From assembly GCA_030536995.1 (NCBI GenBank), contig JAUNOY010000020.1:1-52019 (forward strand): 52,019 nt of DNA. Reading direction: 5' to 3'. This stretch comes from Eubacteriales bacterium. Its GTDB lineage: Bacteria; Bacillota; Clostridia; Lachnospirales; Lachnospiraceae. The position numbers were made by a program, and so were the translations under genes. Of the stretch, positions 16,229 through 24,963 are shown in pieces; positions within the stretch are counted from its first letter, which is position 1; each line of letters begins with the position of its first letter. The notes below the pieces were generated by a model. It had not been told where the DNA came from, searched no databases, and saw only the letters and a list, made by a program, of their open reading frames with translations.

Positions 16229-17587
16229 TTATGCGAAAAATGAAATAATAAGTGCTACGATAAATCCGGTTCCTCCAACCAGGGTCTCCATGATTGTCCA
16301 TGTTTTTAAGGTTGTTTTTTCATCCATTCCAACAAGTGATTTTACAAGCCAGAAACCGGAATCATTAAAGTGGGAGCATACAGTTGCGCCGCCTGCAACT
16401 GCTGCTGTCACACATGCAAGGTACAGTGGGGAAAGCTCTGCAATACCAGGCAGCGCTGCCACGATACCGGCCGCCATTGTCATAGCAACTGTAGCAGAAC
16501 CTACACAGATTCTTACAAGCGCAGCAACCACGAAAGCTACCACAACGATTGGCAGGCTCGCGGAGGCAACCGCGTTTCCGATCACTTCTCCAAGTCCGGA
16601 ATACTGCAGTACATAACGCAGTACGCCGCCGCAGGCTGTTACAAGAAGAATCAGACCTGTAGGCTCCAGAGATTTTGTCATAATCTTTTCAAGTTCTTTC
16701 ATAGAGTAGCCATGCTTCACACCAAGAATCAGCATTGCTGCGATTGTGGCAATAAGAAGGGCTACAAAAGGCTCTCCGAAGAAAGCAAAAATCGGAGCAA
16801 CTCCGCTTAATGCAGGTACCACGCCTGAAATGGAATCCAGAATGATAAGTACCAGCGGAATCATAATAATTCCAACGATTGTCCAGAAGTTCGGAAGTTT
16901 TGATTCGTCAATGTCTTCCTGCTCTGCTACGTGTTCCGGAACAGGAACCATAAATTTATTTCCACAGATGGAGCCCCATACAGGCCCGGCTACGATCATG
17001 GCAAAGATTCCGCAGAAAATACCTACCAGAATAACCCAGCCAAGTTCTACGTTCAGCATAGTTGCTACAAGGACGGGTCCCGGTGTCGGCGGGATGAACG
17101 CGTGTCCTACTGCAAGTCCTGCAAGTAATGGAATTGCATAGAATAAAGATGAGCGTTTTGTTCTTTTGGCAAGGGAAAATGCCAGCGGGATTAAGATAAT
17201 CAGACCTGCGTCAAAAAATACCGGCATTGCAATAACAAGTCCTGTGATTCCAAGCGCCCAGGCTGCTTTTTTATCTCCGAAACGTCTGACCATTGTCACA
17301 GCCAGAGTCTGGGCGCCGCCCGATGCTTCCAGTATGGCTCCGAACATGGAACCAAGTCCTACGAGAAGCGCGATGCCTTTCAGGGTGTTTCCTATACCAT
17401 CATTTACAGCAGTTACAATGTCGTTAAATGGCATACCTGCAATCAGTCCGATTGCGATAGCTCCCACAAGAATAGCTACCATAGCCTGTACTTTGAATTT
17501 AATAATCAAAACAAGCAGAATCGCAAGTCCGATTATTGCAGCCAGAATCAGGCGGGTAGGATCCAGGGTTGCTGTTTCGTTACTCAT
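16229..17587 (-). CDS. gntP: GntP family gluconate/aldonate permease
   Basis: A 452-residue, 12-14 segment membrane protein with GntP-family stretches: KGIALLVGLGSMFGAILEASGGA, the conserved FFDAGLIILIPLAFSLAK, AFIPPTPGPVLVA and CSHFNDSGFWLVK near the C-terminus. Members import gluconate or related sugar acids by proton symport. First gene of the operon, preceded by AGGAGG and a consensus promoter at 17686-17714. Confidence 0.92.
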   Translation of the reverse strand: MSNETATLDPTRLILAAIIGLAILLVLIIKFKVQAMVAILVGAIAIGLIAGMPFNDIVTAVNDGIGNTLKGIALLVGLGSMFGAILEASGGAQTLAVTMVRRFGDKKAAWALGITGLVIAMPVFFDAGLIILIPLAFSLAKRTKRSSLFYAIPLLAGLAVGHAFIPPTPGPVLVATMLNVELGWVILVGIFCGIFAMIVAGPVWGSICGNKFMVPVPEHVAEQEDIDESKLPNFWTIVGIIMIPLVLIILDSISGVVPALSGVAPIFAFFGEPFVALLIATIAAMLILGVKHGYSMKELEKIMTKSLEPTGLILLVTACGGVLRYVLQYSGLGEVIGNAVASASLPIVVVAFVVAALVRICVGSATVAMTMAAGIVAALPGIAELSPLYLACVTAAVAGGATVCSHFNDSGFWLVKSLVGMDEKTTLKTWTIMETLVGGTGFIVALIISFFA

Positions 17588-17653
17588 AAAAAAACTCCTC
17601 CTACATATCTCTCAGAATGCTGCATCTGCATTCTTTTTTCTTATTTCCTTCCA

Positions 17654-17730
17654 TAACATCTGACGTCTTTTGTTATTATGTCTAAATTATATATGCCCCA
17701 TATTTCGCATTCAATACATATGACGTATCT
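17654..17730 (-). promoter_or_regulatory. Promoter and candidate regulator operators of the gluconate operon
   Basis: On the minus strand -35 TTGAAT (17709-17714) and -10 TATAAT (17686-17691) are spaced by 17. Two copies of CAT(C/A)TGACGT occur at 17657-17666 and 17717-17726, exactly 60 bases apart. One lies just upstream of the -35, within ATACATATGACGTAT, an imperfect palindrome; the other lies about 20 bases inside the leader. This bracket suits repression by the adjacent GntR/FadR-type regulator. The operator assignment is inference. Confidence 0.6.
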
Positions 17731-17750
17731 ATTTTTCTTTCTATCTTTTA

Positions 17751-17797
17751 CACAAAAAAGGCACATTTATCCTATTGGACAAACATGCCTTTTTGTG
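17751..17797. terminator. Terminator between fadR-type regulator and gntP operon
   Basis: CACAAAAAAGGCA pairs with TGCCTTTTTGTG around a partly paired loop (ATCC/GGAC), giving A- and T-runs on both strands. It lies downstream of the regulator gene on the minus strand, separating it from the gntP promoter. Confidence 0.8.
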
Positions 17798-17846
17798 CAA
17801 AACATCTATTATTATTTAAAATTCGTCTGTATTACCGCCAAAATCA

Positions 17847-18548
17847 TCAGACGTTTTCATCTATAAGCTTCATAATTGTCTGGCGGTTATATGTCAGGTG
17901 CATAATCATTGCACATTTCGCTCCCACAGAGTCTCTCCGCATAATCGCTTTCGTAATTGCCCGATGTGTCTCAAGGGTTTCGTCCTTTAACAGCCTGTGA
18001 GTAATATTGGCAAAGGTCAGAACTGCCTTATTGATAATCGGTATCAGGATTTCCACAACCTGATTTTTGCTGCACTGTGCAATACAGGTATGAAATTCGA
18101 TGTCTTTGCTGATATGATTTTTTCCGCTCATATACAGCTCCTCTGTCTGGTCACAGAGCTTTTTCAGACGGAGCAGATCTTCTTTTGTCGCATTTTTGCA
18201 GGCTGCCGCTGCAATCTCCGGTTCAATCATAAGACGTACCTCGAAAAGATCAAGGGCAAGCTGATATTTGTTTTCTATTTTTCCAAGCCCAAGAGGGTCT
18301 ATGTCCAGAGGATTTGTATTTATCACATAAGTTCCGGAACCGCGGCGCACCTCCAGGATTCCTCTGGATACCAGACCTTTTACCGCCTCCCGAATGGTAC
18401 TCCTACCTACGCCAAACTTCTCCGCAAGCTCAAACTCATTGGGTATCTTCTCCCCCGGTTCCACGGGCTGTTCCAGAATATATTTCATCAGCTCATCTTC
18501 TGTTTTTGCCCCAAGGGATTTCCTTTCTGATTTTTCAATGTATTTCAT
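17847..18548 (-). CDS. GntR family regulator, FadR subfamily
   Basis: The 233-residue protein has an N-terminal winged helix (residues ~10-75; PNEFELAEKFGVGRSTIREAVKGLVSRGILEVRRGSGTYV) and an all-helical FCD ligand domain with the usual metal-binding His pattern (EFHTCIAQ, and TLETHRAITKAI near the C-terminus). FadR-subfamily proteins commonly sense sugar acids. Lies just upstream of the gluconate operon in the same direction but separated by a terminator, and is the obvious candidate repressor. The ATG follows GGGAG. Confidence 0.9.
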   Translation of the reverse strand: MKYIEKSERKSLGAKTEDELMKYILEQPVEPGEKIPNEFELAEKFGVGRSTIREAVKGLVSRGILEVRRGSGTYVINTNPLDIDPLGLGKIENKYQLALDLFEVRLMIEPEIAAAACKNATKEDLLRLKKLCDQTEELYMSGKNHISKDIEFHTCIAQCSKNQVVEILIPIINKAVLTFANITHRLLKDETLETHRAITKAIMRRDSVGAKCAMIMHLTYNRQTIMKLIDENV

Positions 18549-18616
18549 TTTTGTTCACACTCCCATTTATCGGTGATTCTTTCACTTTACCCGCCAATTC
18601 TTTTACTTTAAGACTT

Positions 18617-18645
18617 ATTCTAGCGAATTTTACCCTGTCATGCAA
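18617..18645 (-). promoter_or_regulatory. Promoter of the FadR-type regulator gene
   Basis: Minus-strand TTGCAT (18640-18645) and TAGAAT (18617-18622) with 17 bases between, about 70 bases before the ATG. Confidence 0.5.
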
Positions 18646-18720
18646 GAACAATCCTTTTTACCATTTATTACTTTTCACTCCATTCACAGCAGCGAGTCAA
18701 AATTATATACTGCTTCGCCC

Positions 18721-18750
18721 TTGACATTACATATTATGTAATGTTATAAT
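18721..18750 (+). promoter_or_regulatory. Promoter with embedded palindromic operator
   Basis: TTGACA (18721-18726) and TATAAT (18745-18750), 18 bases apart, both perfect consensus. The spacer is filled by CATTACATATTATGTAATG (18725-18743), a perfect palindrome with 8-base arms. A further half-copy CATGTAATG follows at 18752-18760. Binding there would block RNA polymerase, so autoregulation by the ArsR-like product immediately downstream is likely. Confidence 0.8.
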
Positions 18751-18789
18751 TCATGTAATGATTTTAATATAAATGGGGAGGAATTTTGC

Positions 18790-19359
18790 ATGAAAAAAAT
18801 AATTGTTTTATCTACCAAAAAAGAACTGGAAATTTATATGAGTCCCTGTCGTCAGGAAATCCTTCGTGAGCTTCGGCTGGCAGGCGAACCGGTAACGCCA
18901 AAGTTTCTCGCAGACAGACTGAAAATCTCTCCGTCTTCCATTCAGTTTCATTTAAAGAAACTGGAAACACTGGGAATTGTAAGTCTTCACCATACGGAAC
19001 TGATTCGCGGGATTACCGCAAAATTTTATGTTCCTGCTGACGTTGATATCAGTATCGGATGCCATCTGGATGATTTTCGCCATGAACGGGAAATCGTACT
19101 GGAAAATATGGTTCATAATGTTTTTCAGGGATACTGCAAAGCCTTTTATGACTGCCCGAAAGATGCTATTGAAGACCCTTTTTCCAATATTCCCGCAGAC
19201 ATCTTTACAGGTATCGCGTTTCTAACAGAAAACGAAATAACACAGCTTCGGAAAATCATCTTTGATTTTCTGGAATCTCACTCTCAAAAACGCCCTGACA
19301 CCTATCCATGGGAATACAGTTTACTTGCTTATAAAGTGAAGGAGGATGCCAATGAATAA
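18790..19359 (+). CDS. ArsR-like winged-helix transcriptional regulator
   Basis: The 189-residue protein has an N-terminal winged helix (residues ~12-75; SPCRQEILRELRL, TPKFLADRLKISPSSIQFHLKKLETLGIV) and a C-terminal helical region of unknown ligand specificity. No ArsR-type metal-binding Cys motif is seen, so it probably senses an organic molecule or protein state. It is co-transcribed with, and overlaps by eight bases, an MFS transporter gene, the usual pairing of an efflux pump with its local repressor. GGGGAGGA precedes the ATG. Confidence 0.82.
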   Translation: MKKIIVLSTKKELEIYMSPCRQEILRELRLAGEPVTPKFLADRLKISPSSIQFHLKKLETLGIVSLHHTELIRGITAKFYVPADVDISIGCHLDDFRHEREIVLENMVHNVFQGYCKAFYDCPKDAIEDPFSNIPADIFTGIAFLTENEITQLRKIIFDFLESHSQKRPDTYPWEYSLLAYKVKEDANE

Positions 19360-20575
19360 TATTTTTCGAACAATCTTTCTGCTGAAAAGCCTTTCTACAG
19401 GACTGATGCTTCCGATAATGAGCCTTATGATTATTTCCAGAGGTGCTGGAACAGAGCTTCTTCCATTGGTCATAGGAGTTTACTCTCTGACTGTGATTCT
19501 CTTTGAATTTCCCAGCGGCGTTTTCAGCGATATATTTGGACGCAAAAAAACATTTCTTATTTCCTGTTCTCTGATGCTTCTTTCTTTATTTCTTCTTATC
19601 GTGGAAACATCCAATGTTTCTATTCTGTTTTTGGCATTTGCTATTCAGGGAACAGGAAGAGCCTTTTCCTCCGGCAGTCTGGATGCTCTTGTGTTGGAAA
19701 AAAGTCTTCTTTCAGGAGGGGACGCTTCCACAGCCAAAACAAGCGGTGAACTGGGCTTTATTGAAAGCTTGGGAATTGCTGTCGGAAGTATTTTTGCAGG
19801 ATTTCTTGGAAATATCGGCACTACCTGTTCTGCCAATCTTTTTGTGATGGCGCTGTTGTATCTGCTTATCACTCTTCTTACAGTTGTCGGGGTAAAAGAT
19901 ACCCATATTGATTCTTCCGGAGAACCTTTTCTCCTTTTTTCAGAAATAAAAAAATTCCGGAGACAGATGGCAGGAAGTCTTCGCTTTTCCGTGCAATCTG
20001 CTCCGGTTCGTATTTTACTTATTCAGGTTTTCTTTACAGGAACTGTCCTGTTCTCTCTGGAAACTTACTGGCAGCCGGGACTTTTGCGCCTTATGGCTGA
20101 CAGGAAACTTTGGATATTCGGCATCGTTTCCTTTTTGGGTTTTTGTTTTACTGCTCTTGCCAGTTATCTTACGCCGAAGCTTCTGCTACATATATCCCCG
20201 AACAGAAAGCGCCCCTGGTGGAATTTTTTGTTTGTCATCCGACTACTTTTTGCTGCAGGCACTTTTCTTCTTGGGAGTATCCTGCATCCTTCCTTTTTCG
20301 TGCTGGCTTATTTACTTATCTATTTTTTCCATGGGGGAGGAAGCACAGTCGAGAACACGCTCCTGTCCCAAAATACCCCAAGAGAAATGCTCGCCGGTAT
20401 TATGTCCCTGTTCTCTTTGATATTCCAGTTAGGAGTTCTTGCAGCTTCTGCTTTTACAGGCGCGTTTCTTTCCAATGCTGACCTTCCGATTATCTGGCTT
20501 CTTTTAAGCGGTCTGGCTATTTTTTGCTATATCGCCCTATTTCTCAAAGCCCGATTTATTCACTCTCTCGATTAA
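19352..20575 (+). CDS. Major facilitator superfamily transporter
   Basis: Twelve hydrophobic segments over about 407 residues, with the MFS motif A variant GVFSDIFGRKKTF after helix 2. Of two in-frame ATGs (19346, 19352), the second is six bases beyond AAGGAGG while the first abuts it, so 19352 is chosen. It lies in the regulator gene's operon, suggesting drug or metabolite efflux induced by the regulator's ligand. The 3' end overlaps the convergent pyridoxamine kinase gene by 39 bases. Confidence 0.85.
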   Translation: MNNIFRTIFLLKSLSTGLMLPIMSLMIISRGAGTELLPLVIGVYSLTVILFEFPSGVFSDIFGRKKTFLISCSLMLLSLFLLIVETSNVSILFLAFAIQGTGRAFSSGSLDALVLEKSLLSGGDASTAKTSGELGFIESLGIAVGSIFAGFLGNIGTTCSANLFVMALLYLLITLLTVVGVKDTHIDSSGEPFLLFSEIKKFRRQMAGSLRFSVQSAPVRILLIQVFFTGTVLFSLETYWQPGLLRLMADRKLWIFGIVSFLGFCFTALASYLTPKLLLHISPNRKRPWWNFLFVIRLLFAAGTFLLGSILHPSFFVLAYLLIYFFHGGGSTVENTLLSQNTPREMLAGIMSLFSLIFQLGVLAASAFTGAFLSNADLPIIWLLLSGLAIFCYIALFLKARFIHSLD

Positions 20576-21385
20576 ATACGGAAGCACCGGCTCGAATTTG
20601 ACGCCGTACCAGTGATTTTCCTCCTCTGCGGTGGCTTTCATGCAGGCAAGGACAAAATCTGCAGCAATCTGCGCAGCCTCAAAAGCTGTTTTGCCGCGCA
20701 TCAGAGCCCCTGTAAAGGACGATGCAAAAATATCTCCTGTACCATGACAGCCTTTCGGGAGTTTTTCATGCTCATAATAATGATACTCTCCGTTTTCGAA
20801 AACTACAACGCCGGTATAGCCTTCTCTGTAGGAAATTCCGGTAAGAATCACATTCTTTGCCCCAAGCTCCGTCAGCACTTTCAGAGCTGTGTCAATGTAT
20901 GACCTGTCATACTCTGTCTGATAAGGAAGACCTGTGAGCAGACTTGTTTCTGTCATATTCGGAAGGAGATAGTCTGCTCTTGCGCAAAGTGTTTTCATAG
21001 ATTCTACGAAAGCCTCATCAAAGCCAACATAAAGCCTGCCGTTGTCCGCCATTGCAGGGTCGATTATTGCAGGCGCGCCTTCTTTTTTTACTGTATCGAG
21101 AAGACCGCAGACATATTCTATCTGCTTTTCACTTCCCAGATATCCTGTGTAAACTGCGTCGAAGGAAAGCCCTTCCTTCTGCCAGTGCCTGTTGATTTTC
21201 GGCATATCTTCCGTCAGATCGCGGAACGTATAATCGCTGAAACCTCCTGTATGGGTGGAAAGTACCGCAGACGGCAGTACGCAGGTTTCCACTCCGCAGG
21301 CTGAAATTACCGGAAGAGCAACTGTCAGGGAGCACTGTCCCAGACAGGAAATATCCTGTACTGTTAAAATTCTTGGATATGACAT
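20537..21385 (-). CDS. pdxY: Pyridoxamine/pyridoxal kinase
   Basis: Phosphorylates B6 vitamers with ATP in the salvage of pyridoxal phosphate. Ribokinase fold of about 282 residues: RILTVQDISCLGQCSLTVAL at the N-terminus, STHTGGFSDYTF, YTGYLGSEKQ, IIDPAMADNG, LPNMTETSLLTG and the catalytic CHGTGDIFASSFTGAL (Asp of GTGD). The ATG at 21385 lies eight bases after GAGAGG and gives the family start; an upstream GTG is less likely. Single gene with its own promoter, converging on the MFS gene. Confidence 0.9.
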   Translation of the reverse strand: MSYPRILTVQDISCLGQCSLTVALPVISACGVETCVLPSAVLSTHTGGFSDYTFRDLTEDMPKINRHWQKEGLSFDAVYTGYLGSEKQIEYVCGLLDTVKKEGAPAIIDPAMADNGRLYVGFDEAFVESMKTLCARADYLLPNMTETSLLTGLPYQTEYDRSYIDTALKVLTELGAKNVILTGISYREGYTGVVVFENGEYHYYEHEKLPKGCHGTGDIFASSFTGALMRGKTAFEAAQIAADFVLACMKATAEEENHWYGVKFEPVLPYLIERVNKSGFEK

Positions 21386-21427
21386 ACACAACACCTCTCT
21401 ACTACAAGTCGTTTTTCAATGTAATTT

Positions 21428-21454
21428 AGTATATCATAGCTTTGTCATTGTCAA
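21428..21454 (-). promoter_or_regulatory. Possible promoter of the pyridoxamine kinase gene
   Basis: Minus-strand TTGACA (21449-21454) and TATACT (21428-21433); the spacer is only 15 bases, so one element may be misplaced by a base or two. Confidence 0.4.
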
Positions 21455-21516
21455 AATATCCAGAATTTATTATATTTTAGAGGTCAGTTTTTATGCGGAG
21501 TCCGTCTCATTTTCAA

Positions 21517-22776
21517 TTATTTCTCTTCCTGATATTCCCGGAAATCCACTGTCTTTCCGGTCACACGGGATTCTTCTGCCGCCAGAGCTATGAGGTGGCT
21601 TGCCACAGAAATTTCAGCGCTGGATTTTCCGCAGGATGCATCGCCTGATACAAGCTTCACAAAATCACGCATCATATTTGTATCGCTTCCGCTGTGTCCC
21701 TTCGGGGAAGTATTCAACTGAATCGTCTCTTTTTCTCCGGTGACAAAATTGTCAATTTCAATGACACCGTCTTCCATATTTCCCTTCAACTGTCCCTTTG
21801 TTCCCATAATATTAATGATACGGGAGCAATGAGTGGAAAATGCGCTCATGGTCATATTCACAGTAACCTGATTTTCAAATTCCAGATTCACAACCTGATG
21901 ATCCACAACCGTATTATCACAATGGAACACACATCTTCCGTAAGGTCCTTCTTTCAATGCCTGAAGAACTGTCTCTGTATCTGTATCAGAAGAAACTGCA
22001 TAAATCAGACCGTCTTCCTCTGCCTTGGGATGCTCGAAATAGAACTTCGGAGCATAAAAAGCACAGTCTGCTCTGTGAGGACATCCATCCAGACAACGCT
22101 TAGGCGCTCCCTCAGGTGCGTTTTCCTCGCGGAAAAAGGTTCTCTCTCCAAAAGAACTCACCTTCGTACAAGGGCTGTCCACCAGCCACAGAAGAATATC
22201 CATATCATGGCAGCATTTCTGAAGAATCATAGGGCTTGTCTCCTCTGCCCTGCGCCAGTTTCCTCTGACAAAGCTGTGCGCGTGATGCCAGAAGCCTACC
22301 TCTTCAATATGCTGAATGCTCATAAGTCTTCCGATTTTTTCCTGAGAAATACACTCCTTGATTTTGGAGAAAAATGCAGAATAACGAAGCACATGACAAA
22401 TCATAAGAATGCGTCCGTATTTTTTTGCCATTTTTCCCATTTCAATAATTTCTTTTTTATCCGGAGACATAGGCTTTTCGCAGAGTACATGGTACCCTTT
22501 TTCCAGAGCCTTTACAACCGGCTCATAGTGCATAGTATCCTGAGTGCATACCATCGCGCAGTCTGCAAGTTTTTCTCCGGAAAGAAGCTCTTCATATCCG
22601 CTGAACTGAAATTCTTCAGGGATGTGAAACTTCTCTGCATATTCTTTTCTTCTCTTTTCATTCGGCTCTGCCACTGCAACGATACGCAGTTCATCCGGAT
22701 GTTCCTTCGCATAAGCTGAATATACGTGACCGCCGCGAAGTCCCGCGCCGATTAAAACCGCCGTAACCTGTCCCAT
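21517..22776 (-). CDS. Gfo/Idh/MocA family oxidoreductase
   Basis: The 419-residue NAD(P)-dependent enzyme has the Rossmann start AVLIGAGLRGGHVYSAY, the family EKP motif in HVLCEKPMSPDKKE, and a second domain with HIEEVGFWHHAHSFVRGNWRR. A cysteine cluster RCLDGCPHRADCAFY (residues ~225-240) is notable and recurs in one subfamily of these enzymes; it may bind a metal. Gfo/Idh enzymes oxidise or epimerise sugars and some cleave glycosides through a keto intermediate. It starts four bases after the fucosidase stop, so both likely act on the same imported glycan. Exact substrate unknown. Confidence 0.85.
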   Translation of the reverse strand: MGQVTAVLIGAGLRGGHVYSAYAKEHPDELRIVAVAEPNEKRRKEYAEKFHIPEEFQFSGYEELLSGEKLADCAMVCTQDTMHYEPVVKALEKGYHVLCEKPMSPDKKEIIEMGKMAKKYGRILMICHVLRYSAFFSKIKECISQEKIGRLMSIQHIEEVGFWHHAHSFVRGNWRRAEETSPMILQKCCHDMDILLWLVDSPCTKVSSFGERTFFREENAPEGAPKRCLDGCPHRADCAFYAPKFYFEHPKAEEDGLIYAVSSDTDTETVLQALKEGPYGRCVFHCDNTVVDHQVVNLEFENQVTVNMTMSAFSTHCSRIINIMGTKGQLKGNMEDGVIEIDNFVTGEKETIQLNTSPKGHSGSDTNMMRDFVKLVSGDASCGKSSAEISVASHLIALAAEESRVTGKTVDFREYQEEK

Positions 22777-22780
22777 AGAC

Positions 22781-24091
22781 TTACTCCTCTTTCAGAATAA
22801 TTTTTAAAACCGTATCTCTTTTGTCCGGAAGCTCATAGGTAAATACCGGATTATCTCCAAAAGAAACAAATGCCACATCAGAGAAAAGTACCGTATTCCA
22901 TGCCTCTCCACGGTTCATTTCTGTACCATCGGCCACATAATAAACCTTATCCAGCTTATCCGGTCCGATGCCATAGAGAGGAAGCGCTCCAAGAGGCGTC
23001 TCGTAAACATGAGCATAAATCACATTCCCCTTCTGTGTATAACGTCCCCATTCCGGTTTTGGAAGCTCACAGATTCCACAGCCGTAAACACTTTCCTGAT
23101 TCTTCTTCATCCACTGACCAATTTCCCTGAGAATTTTTACACTTTCCTTCGGAATATTTCCTTTCGCATCAGGTCCAACGTTGAGAATCATATTTCCGCC
23201 CTTACTTGTACACTCTACCAGCTTGCGGATGAGCATTTCCGGAGACTTATACTGATGGTCGAAATTGCAGTATCCCCAGTGATTGTTCATAGTCGCGCAA
23301 AGTTCCCACGGAATCATTTCACCAAGTTCATCTCTTACCCCTTCCGGTGGAATAATCTGCTCCGGGCTTGCGAAATCGCCGCTGTAAATCAAAGGATTTG
23401 CAGTTGCAATACTTCCGTGGTCTTCCCCTGAGCCTTCCAGACGGTTGTCGATAATGACATCCGGCTGATATTTACGAACCATCTTAATCAGCTCTGTTGC
23501 TTTCCATTTTTCTCCGCACATATCGTCATAAGAGAAATCAAACCACAGAATATCAATTTTTCCGTAATTTGTCACAAGTTCTTTCACCTGTCCATGCATA
23601 TATTCCAGATATCTGTCAAAGTCAATTTTTTCATCCTTATAAGCTTCGTTGTTTCTCATCGGATGCTGGCGGTCGCCGTATTTCGGGAAGTCCGGATGAC
23701 TCCAGTCAATAATGGAGAAATAAAGCCCTACACGGATACCCTCTTCACGGCAGGCGTCCACGAATTCACGTACCAGATCTCTTCCTGCTTTCGTATTTGT
23801 TGCTTTGTACTCTGTCAGTGCAGAATCAAACAGGCAGAATCCGTCGTGGTGCTTTGCTGTGAGAACTGCGTACTGCATTCCTGCTTCTTTTGCCAGGCGA
23901 ACCCATTCGCGGGGATTGTAATCCACCGGATCAAACAGGTCAAAATACTGCTTATATTCAGAAACACTCATTTCCGCTTCGGACATCATCCACTCTCCCT
24001 TTGCAGGGATAGAGTAAAGTCCCCAGTGAATAAACATTCCGAATCTTGCTTCCATAAACCATTTCGTTCTCTCTCTGATTTCCTGATTCAT
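22781..24091 (-). CDS. Cytoplasmic alpha-L-fucosidase, GH29
   Basis: Removes alpha-linked L-fucose from oligosaccharides. The ~436-residue protein has the GH29 pattern: FMEARFGMFIHWGLYSIPA, LTAKHHDGFCLFDS, YFSIIDWSHPDFP and KIDILWFDFSYDDM, whose Asp in WFDF corresponds to the family nucleophile, then GGNMILNVGPDAKG. No signal peptide is present, so it acts inside the cell on imported sugar. The ATG at 24091 follows AGGAGG; a longer frame to 24112 starts inside the permease stop and lacks a proper site. Operon: binding protein, two permeases, fucosidase, oxidoreductase. Confidence 0.9.
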   Translation of the reverse strand: MNQEIRERTKWFMEARFGMFIHWGLYSIPAKGEWMMSEAEMSVSEYKQYFDLFDPVDYNPREWVRLAKEAGMQYAVLTAKHHDGFCLFDSALTEYKATNTKAGRDLVREFVDACREEGIRVGLYFSIIDWSHPDFPKYGDRQHPMRNNEAYKDEKIDFDRYLEYMHGQVKELVTNYGKIDILWFDFSYDDMCGEKWKATELIKMVRKYQPDVIIDNRLEGSGEDHGSIATANPLIYSGDFASPEQIIPPEGVRDELGEMIPWELCATMNNHWGYCNFDHQYKSPEMLIRKLVECTSKGGNMILNVGPDAKGNIPKESVKILREIGQWMKKNQESVYGCGICELPKPEWGRYTQKGNVIYAHVYETPLGALPLYGIGPDKLDKVYYVADGTEMNRGEAWNTVLFSDVAFVSFGDNPVFTYELPDKRDTVLKIILKEE

Positions 24092-24111
24092 AATCTTTTT
24101 CCTCCTGATCA

Positions 24112-24963
24112 TTAACCTTTTACAGCGCCGCCGGACAAAGCTTCAACAAAGAATTTACTGAATACACAGTACAGAATAATCGGCGGCAGAATAATAACCA
24201 CCATAGCAGAAAACAAACCGTTATAATTGGTTCTGAATGAGGTGGTAAATGTGGATAAAAGCGCTGGAACTGTCAGTTTTTCCCTGTCAACAATAACAAG
24301 GGATGCCCAATAATACTCATTCCAGTTGTTAAGAAACGCAAGCACAGCCGCTGTCATGATTCCCGGTCTCGCAATCGGGAAAATAACCTTCCACCAGGTC
24401 ATTGCATAGCCACAGCCGTCGATACGCGCAGCCTCCTCCAGTTCATGTGGAATATTGGCATAATAGTTCTTTATAACAAAGAAACTTAGTGCGATACCGC
24501 TGCAGGCGTAAATAAAGATCAGCGCGCCTCTTGTGTTGTAAATATGAAGCTTATTTACCAGATTATACACCGGATAAGTCAGTGCTGTCGCCGGAATAAA
24601 CATAGTAGAATAAAGAATCATATTAATAAAACCTTTTCCCTTAAATTCCATACGTGCCACTACATAGGCAGACATGGAAATCATCAGAATACTGATCGCC
24701 ACGGAAATCCCCGCAATGATCATACTGTTTGCAAAATATCTTACCACATGAAGGTCTGTAAAGGTAGATATATATCCATCAATACAGATAGATTCCGGAA
24801 GCTGAAATCCCGGACGGGCAAGAGGATCTTTTTTCAGACTGGACAATACCAGCCAAACCACGGGCATCAGAGATACAAACAGTGCCCATGCAAGGCAAAT
24901 ATAAGTTACCGCTTTTGTTACTCCATTCATGGACTGTACTGCGGAAGTATGTTTCTTTTTCAT
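24112..24963 (-). CDS. Carbohydrate ABC transporter permease, MalG type
   Basis: Six membrane segments over 283 residues and the cytoplasmic EAA loop EEAARIDGCGYAMTWWKVIFPIARPG, which docks the ATPase. CUT1 family, with the preceding permease as partner; their genes overlap by four bases. No ATPase gene is present in the operon, so a shared MsmX-like ATPase encoded elsewhere is expected. Predicted to import fucosylated oligosaccharides from its linkage to GH29. Confidence 0.92.
   Translation of the reverse strand: MKKKHTSAVQSMNGVTKAVTYICLAWALFVSLMPVVWLVLSSLKKDPLARPGFQLPESICIDGYISTFTDLHVVRYFANSMIIAGISVAISILMISMSAYVVARMEFKGKGFINMILYSTMFIPATALTYPVYNLVNKLHIYNTRGALIFIYACSGIALSFFVIKNYYANIPHELEEAARIDGCGYAMTWWKVIFPIARPGIMTAAVLAFLNNWNEYYWASLVIVDREKLTVPALLSTFTTSFRTNYNGLFSAMVVIILPPIILYCVFSKFFVEALSGGAVKG

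Noticed and set aside
21694-22719. 341-codon open frame opposite the Gfo/Idh gene
   Set aside because: Antisense shadow of a gene with clear Rossmann and EKP motifs; no recognisable protein features.
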